Source: Mytilus edulis
Lineage: Eukaryota; Mollusca; Bivalvia; Mytilida; Mytilidae
Assembly: GCF_963676685.1 (NCBI RefSeq)
Contig: NC_092357.1
Span: 21,356,647 to 21,420,646, forward strand
Direction: 5' to 3'
DNA: 64,000 nt
A program made the translations under genes and the position numbers. Of the stretch, positions 59,731 to 64,000 are shown piece after piece (positions within the stretch are counted from its first letter, which is position 1; each line of letters begins with the position of its first letter). The notes under the pieces were generated by a model. It saw nothing but the letters and a program-made list of their open reading frames with translations, searched no databases and was not told where the DNA came from.

Positions 59731-60035
59731 TATGTAGACTAGTTTGTGATATCGAAAAACCCTGGAGTAATAACTTTTCAGTAATACAGAGATTTCTTTC
59801 GTTGAAATCAAATACGTTACACGAGCGAATCGGACAAGTTGGGATATATACAAACACCATAAGATGGTGACAAAGGAACGTTACCATCAAACAATGGATA
59901 ATTGACAATAAGAAACGAAAAATCATCTATTTTGGAATAAAGCTTCCCGTTAAAGATAAAGATATCATGATCCAGGAAAGGGTAGTGTTCATTGCCACCC
60001 GCAAACTTACATTTGTTCTCAAAATAATTAAACAT
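59711..60035 (-). pseudogene. Retroelement reverse-transcriptase C-terminal fragment
   Basis: On the reverse strand, KIDDFSFLIVNYPLFDGNVP then LSPSYGVCIYPNLSDSLV, and after a frame change NVFDFNERNLCITEKLLLQG. These are the DDF-x-FPIVNFP, SYGVYISQ and DFNERN..ITEKLL blocks of the same bivalve retroelement family as the fragment at 45206. Frameshifted and truncated at both ends. Confidence 0.65.
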
Positions 60036-60102
60036 TCATCGTAGAAAATTAGATAGAAAATATACCATTATAGTGGAAGATATTAGCAAGCAAAATCGAG
60101 GG

Positions 60103-63100
60103 AATTGTGCAAATGATGATACAAGCATGAAAATTACCATAAAGCATCATTATTATATACTTTGTAAGAAATAACTGCTGGCCATTAAAAAAAAAAATTT
60201 TCAAGATGGCCACGGCCATTTTCTAAAATGGCTGTTTTCTTTAGTTTGAAATACTGATTTTTCTTGAAAACTTTTCTATGAACTTGTTTTTAGTAAAAAC
60301 CAATTACCAGGTTTGGTGGTTACCTTCCTTACATCACATATTTATTAAAAATGAATATTTGACATATCCAGTATTTGCGCATGCGCGAAAATGTAACAAA
60401 ATTCTTTCAAAAACATTTGAACAATTTACTATATATTTAGTTTTTTTGGATTTCTAATGATATGATGAATTGGTTTAATAACATCTTTCAAGGTTATGAT
60501 ACACATGTGTTTCACACTCTTGTGCATGTGCAGACTATTTATAGACATCAAGAGCAATTTGTATGCACTACCAGGCAATTCTCAGGTATTCGATGGTTAA
60601 GGCGAAAATGTGGTTAATCCCGGATAAACATCAATTGTAACTGCAGATCAGCCACTTTTGGAAATGCCTAAGCAAATTCAGTGGGAATGGCCTGATTTGT
60701 AAGGAAAATATAAGTGTATCGTCATGTTTGGTGGATTGCACATTGAAATGACTTGTTATAAAACTCTGGGTGATATATTGAGTGATAGGGGATAGACATG
60801 TTGTCTTACTGAAGCCAAAATTGCAACACCAAGAATGGCAGATTCTTTTTATGTATGTTCAAATGTACATAGGACTAGACAGGCGCATCAGACAACTGTA
60901 TATATTTTGCTTAAAAATTGTTAAACTCAGAATATAAAATTATGTCATGACTCTGTGACGTTCAATGATTTAAAAGACTGGTGTAAGGAAAAAGAGTCAT
61001 CTCGACCACAGTTTAATTCCTGGCGTTCAATTATAAGTTAAGAACTGATTTTGGTATTATGCTCATTTCATGAGTGAAATTTCGTACTTTTCAAACAGTC
61101 CATATAAAGCATGATATCGTATTGTTTTAGGTCTTGATCGTGTAGATTATGCTCGATCATTACCGACTCATCTCCGAGATATGACTTCCCTTCCCGAACA
61201 TCACCCACAGATGGCAATGGAATTTGTAAATGATAATTTCACTGTACGTAGACCATGCAGCAAATTTCTTTCTTGTAACACAATTGATCAGGCACAAAAA
61301 CAGAATAATGCAATTGTGAAGGGCGATGTTGGTGTCATAGGATTAACCGAAGATCCCTTTTAGACAAATGGATGGTAGCTGGACCAGGAGTCAGTATACT
61401 AGAAGATTAATTTGAAAGATCTAGTGGTTTGGGTCATTCTAAAACAGACGAACGAGATAATGAAGACTCTACAAAAACAAAAAAAAAGATTTCATTAAAC
61501 AGCTTTAAAGGCTTTGCAAAGTGATGAACGAGTTTGGAAGTTCATTTCTAGAAGAGTCGTCAGATTTGTAAAAAAAATACTCCATTTAGGAAATTATTGA
61601 TTCGGAAACAGGTAAGATATGTAAATAAACTCCAAGATATTGGTCCAAACAATACGAAGATCTTTTGAAGCAAATGCAAAACGAATGAGAACCTGCTTTT
61701 TATAACCAAATAAAAAAGAACATCTTCCTATTTTTGGCCGCAAAATGAAACTGGAAACGTCTTTGTCAAAACCAAAGCTAGAGAACCTTAAAAGTGATTG
61801 CGATATCTTTTCTAGACTTTTCATTTCTTGTCACAATAGACAGTTTTACTTGGTATATTTTTTTATCCATAGAAAAACCAAACTGCTCCTCTGTCTTTAT
61901 CTCAGAATGTGACTTGAAATAGTGGTATTAAATAGCTGCAAATGGGTTTACTTGAAACATTCTGCGATATGCTGATCCAAATTCGGTTTTACTTGGAATA
62001 TTTCTTTATCCATAGAAACCAAACTGCTCCTCCGTCTTTATCTCAGGATGTCACTTGAAATAGTGGTGTCAGATGAAATAGTGGTATTAAATCGCTGCAA
62101 ATGGGTTCACTTGAAACATTCTGCGATTTGCTGATCCAATTCCGGACGCATTAATGGTTGGTGGGGCAGCAATGGTTAATTCCAGGTCACAAAGTTGGGC
62201 AAAAATATTTCATGATTATGCTAATGATGTCATACTGCCTTATATAAAATCTATAAAAAAGTATTCAAAAGTAGACATTGTATTTGATGTTTACTAAATA
62301 AATAATATAAAGGCTGTGACAAGACAAAGACAAGGTTCTTGTGCCAGATGGAAAGGTGTTGGTTCTGGTAAAACAGCAAGGGTATGGAGTAGTTTTCTCT
62401 GTGAAGATGACAACAAAACGAAATTGTTCAAGTTTCTTGCTGACAAAATTGCTTCTTAAGAGACTAATAAACATGTGTATGTTACTCATAGTGAAAAAAT
62501 TCTTTGCAATTTCAATAAAGATATTTCCTATCTATCCCCTTGTAATCATGAAGAAGCAGATACACGAATGTTTGTCCATGTTCGGCATGATTATGAAAAG
62601 TGTTGTAAAATGTAATGTTAGGTAGTACTGATACAGATGTAATAGTATCAAGAATTGCAGCAATCGCAAAATTAGGTAGAACAAATTGTGGATAGGTTGA
62701 TGGAATAATGACTTTTGATAGCTTCCTGCACGTGACATATCAAATGCGTTTGGTCCTTGTGTAGCTGCTCTTCCTTTCGTCCATGCATTTAGTGAATGTG
62801 GCACTTTGTCGAATTGTCACGAGAAAGGCAAAAATTCAGCTTGGCTTACAATGGAAGGTTTTCCAGATGTAAAGGACGTTTTTTTAGGCTTAATTATGGA
62901 GCGAGGCACGATGTGAATTGTTTGCCAGGAAGCAGCGGCATTGTGATGCAATTCCGCATACAAGAGGTTCCTTTACAGAGCACATCAAAAGAGAAGTATA
63001 TCAAGGAGGAGTTGGATGGGCTCAGCCTGATTCATGTATTCGACAGGTACGTGTTCCAAGTCATGAACACTGGGGTTGGATGAAAGAAAGAATCAATGAC

Positions 63101-63841
63101 AGTTGGAAACCAAAATGGACTTTTTTGACTGCCGTTGCATCCTCGTGTCAGAAAATTTTGAAATGCGTAGACGAAAATCCAGCTGTGTTGGTAACTGTAG
63201 ATGCTACCTTTCTGGCCTTCCTTGTACGGGTTGTTGTATATCCAACTATCAGATAATTATAAAATAAGCAACCTGTCTTTCTAACCAAACTAGGCATTTA
63301 AACTTAACAAAGAGTGTTAATACTTGTTAAGTTGATGGAAATTATAAAAATATTTTCTACGTATTTGCCGCCATTTTGGAACCGGAAGTCACTATCTTTC
63401 TTCATTTATGTGTTGTTTTGGCGTACTTAAGAACTTTTGTTAACGTTTTATCATAACTTACATTGTATTATACCTATAACACATCTTTCAAGGATTTACA
63501 TCCCTTGTGAAGTTTGTGGAAAATATAAAAATTGAAATTTTTGACTTTTTTGCCGGCATTTTGAAACCGGAAGTCACTTTTAGTTTCATTAATGTATTGT
63601 CTAGTCGTAATTTAGGAACTGTCATTTACTTTTTATCAAATCTAACATTGGAATTTACATATAACACACCTTTTAAAGGATTAACGAATTATTGTCAATT
63701 TGTAATGACGCCATTTCCGAAATGTGTGGTGGCCATCTTGAAAAAATGAATTTTTTTTCTGGCCAGCAGCGGATTTTTTTTAAGTATCATTTAGTCAACC
63801 TTTATACCAAATTTCATGCTTGTATCACGATTTGCACAATT
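60103..63841. mobile_element. Decayed ~3.7-kb DNA transposon with long inverted ends
   Basis: The left segment 60103-60220 and the complement of 63735-63841 match imperfectly over more than 100 bp: AATTGTGCAAAT(G/C).TGATACAAGC at the outside and CTGCTGGCCA...TTTTCAAGATGGCCAC further in. The ends may extend outward, as the right flank reaches the window edge. Inside are degenerate pieces of one transposon protein (61131-63256), a duplicated ~145-bp block (61850-62140) and two ~178-bp units near the right end containing TTTTG(A/G)AACCGGAAGTCAC (about 63376 and 63552). No target duplication was identified and no superfamily assigned. Confidence 0.6.
61131..63256 (+). pseudogene. Transposon-encoded protein of an unnamed widespread family, heavily broken
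   Basis: Pieces in several frames are in the order expected for one protein: LDRVDYARSLPTHLRDM, QKQNNAIVKGDVGVIGLTED (61131-61364); EEADTRMFVHVRHDYEK (from about 62551); STDTDVIV; LPARDISNAFGPCVAALPF then VHAFSECGTLSN (62730-62810); GKNSAWLTMEGFPDVKDVF; and VYQGGVGWAQPDSC...WKPKWTFLTAV (to 63256). I recognise this order (YaRylp..lrDM, EQNNAiVKG.GG..GLTE, HEEADTR.FvH, TDTDVvV, fHAFtGCDt.S, W.P.WT) from uncharacterised transposon-like proteins of cnidarians, molluscs and fish. Several frameshifts and stops; the central part (61400-62340) is disrupted by the 145-bp duplication. Confidence 0.6.
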
Positions 63842-64000
63842 ATGTCTCCTACTATTAACAATGCTCTAAAACGGGTTGATGTAATATTTGAAGAAAATAT
63901 ATATAGAAAAGGGAGAAACAATAGTCATATCACATTCTATATAATATCAAGAGACGTTTATTAATTAAAATACGTGTATCGCCTGTTGCAATAAAAAAAA
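63842..64000. other. Right edge of window
   Basis: AT-rich sequence with no gene; may still belong to the terminal inverted repeat of the preceding transposon. Ends in an A run. Confidence 0.4.

Overview
This is a nuclear window from an animal genome, most likely a mytilid mussel. It is AT-rich and has spliced genes with canonical GT..AG introns. It carries many copies of repeats typical of bivalve (especially Mytilus) assemblies: the 'GAAGATGTGGTATG...' repeat, the 'AGCTCACC...(GTC)n' and 'ATGCCCCACC...(GTCC)n' families, PHD-bearing CR1-like LINEs and Harbinger elements. The organism call is inference from repeats; no marker gene is present. No tRNA, rRNA or CRISPR array was recognised.

Layout. 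(1) 1-16316: a near-perfect tandem macrosatellite with a unit of about 1,082 bp, 15 full units plus a partial one, interrupted by a 100-N gap and probably running off the left edge. (2) 16317-26128: noncoding DNA carrying a 643-bp TIR element abutting the array, a 23-bp x3 hairpin repeat, and a 2.13-kb element whose 54-bp perfect TIRs begin CACAGTG and are flanked by a 5-bp duplication (Transib/RAG-like hallmarks). That element lies in the end of a small MITE. A decayed 2.87-kb PIF/Harbinger follows, itself carrying a Harbinger-type MITE. (3) 26512-44952: one host-like gene of three phase-compatible exons encoding 421 aa, with a PD...ExK signature suggesting a PD-(D/E)XK nuclease fold. Its introns (6.9 and 10.3 kb) are packed with transposons, mainly several families sharing Helentron/HINE architecture: 5' hairpin, (GTCC)n, central tandem repeats, subterminal inverted repeat, 3' hairpin. 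(4) 44953-50780: degenerate retroelement 3' end, another HINE, a broken BTB/BACK exon, a second copy of the Harbinger MITE and a second copy of a TTAA-flanked foldback element. (5) 51190-55180: an intact five-exon hAT-transposase-derived gene (808 aa) retaining the D/D/E residues. (6) 55641-59526: three consecutive hairpins, then a nearly intact CR1-like LINE (PHD, endonuclease, RT) with one frameshift. (7) 59527-64000: retroelement scraps and a decayed 3.7-kb DNA transposon with long terminal inverted repeats and a recognisable but unnamed transposon protein.

The genes do not form a pathway. The window is a transposon-dense region with two apparently functional spliced genes, one of them transposon-derived. 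The most unusual items are the CACAGTG element with its internal empty-site evidence, the macrosatellite and its assembly state, the PD-(D/E)XK-like gene, and the common HINE architecture of several sequence-unrelated repeat families.
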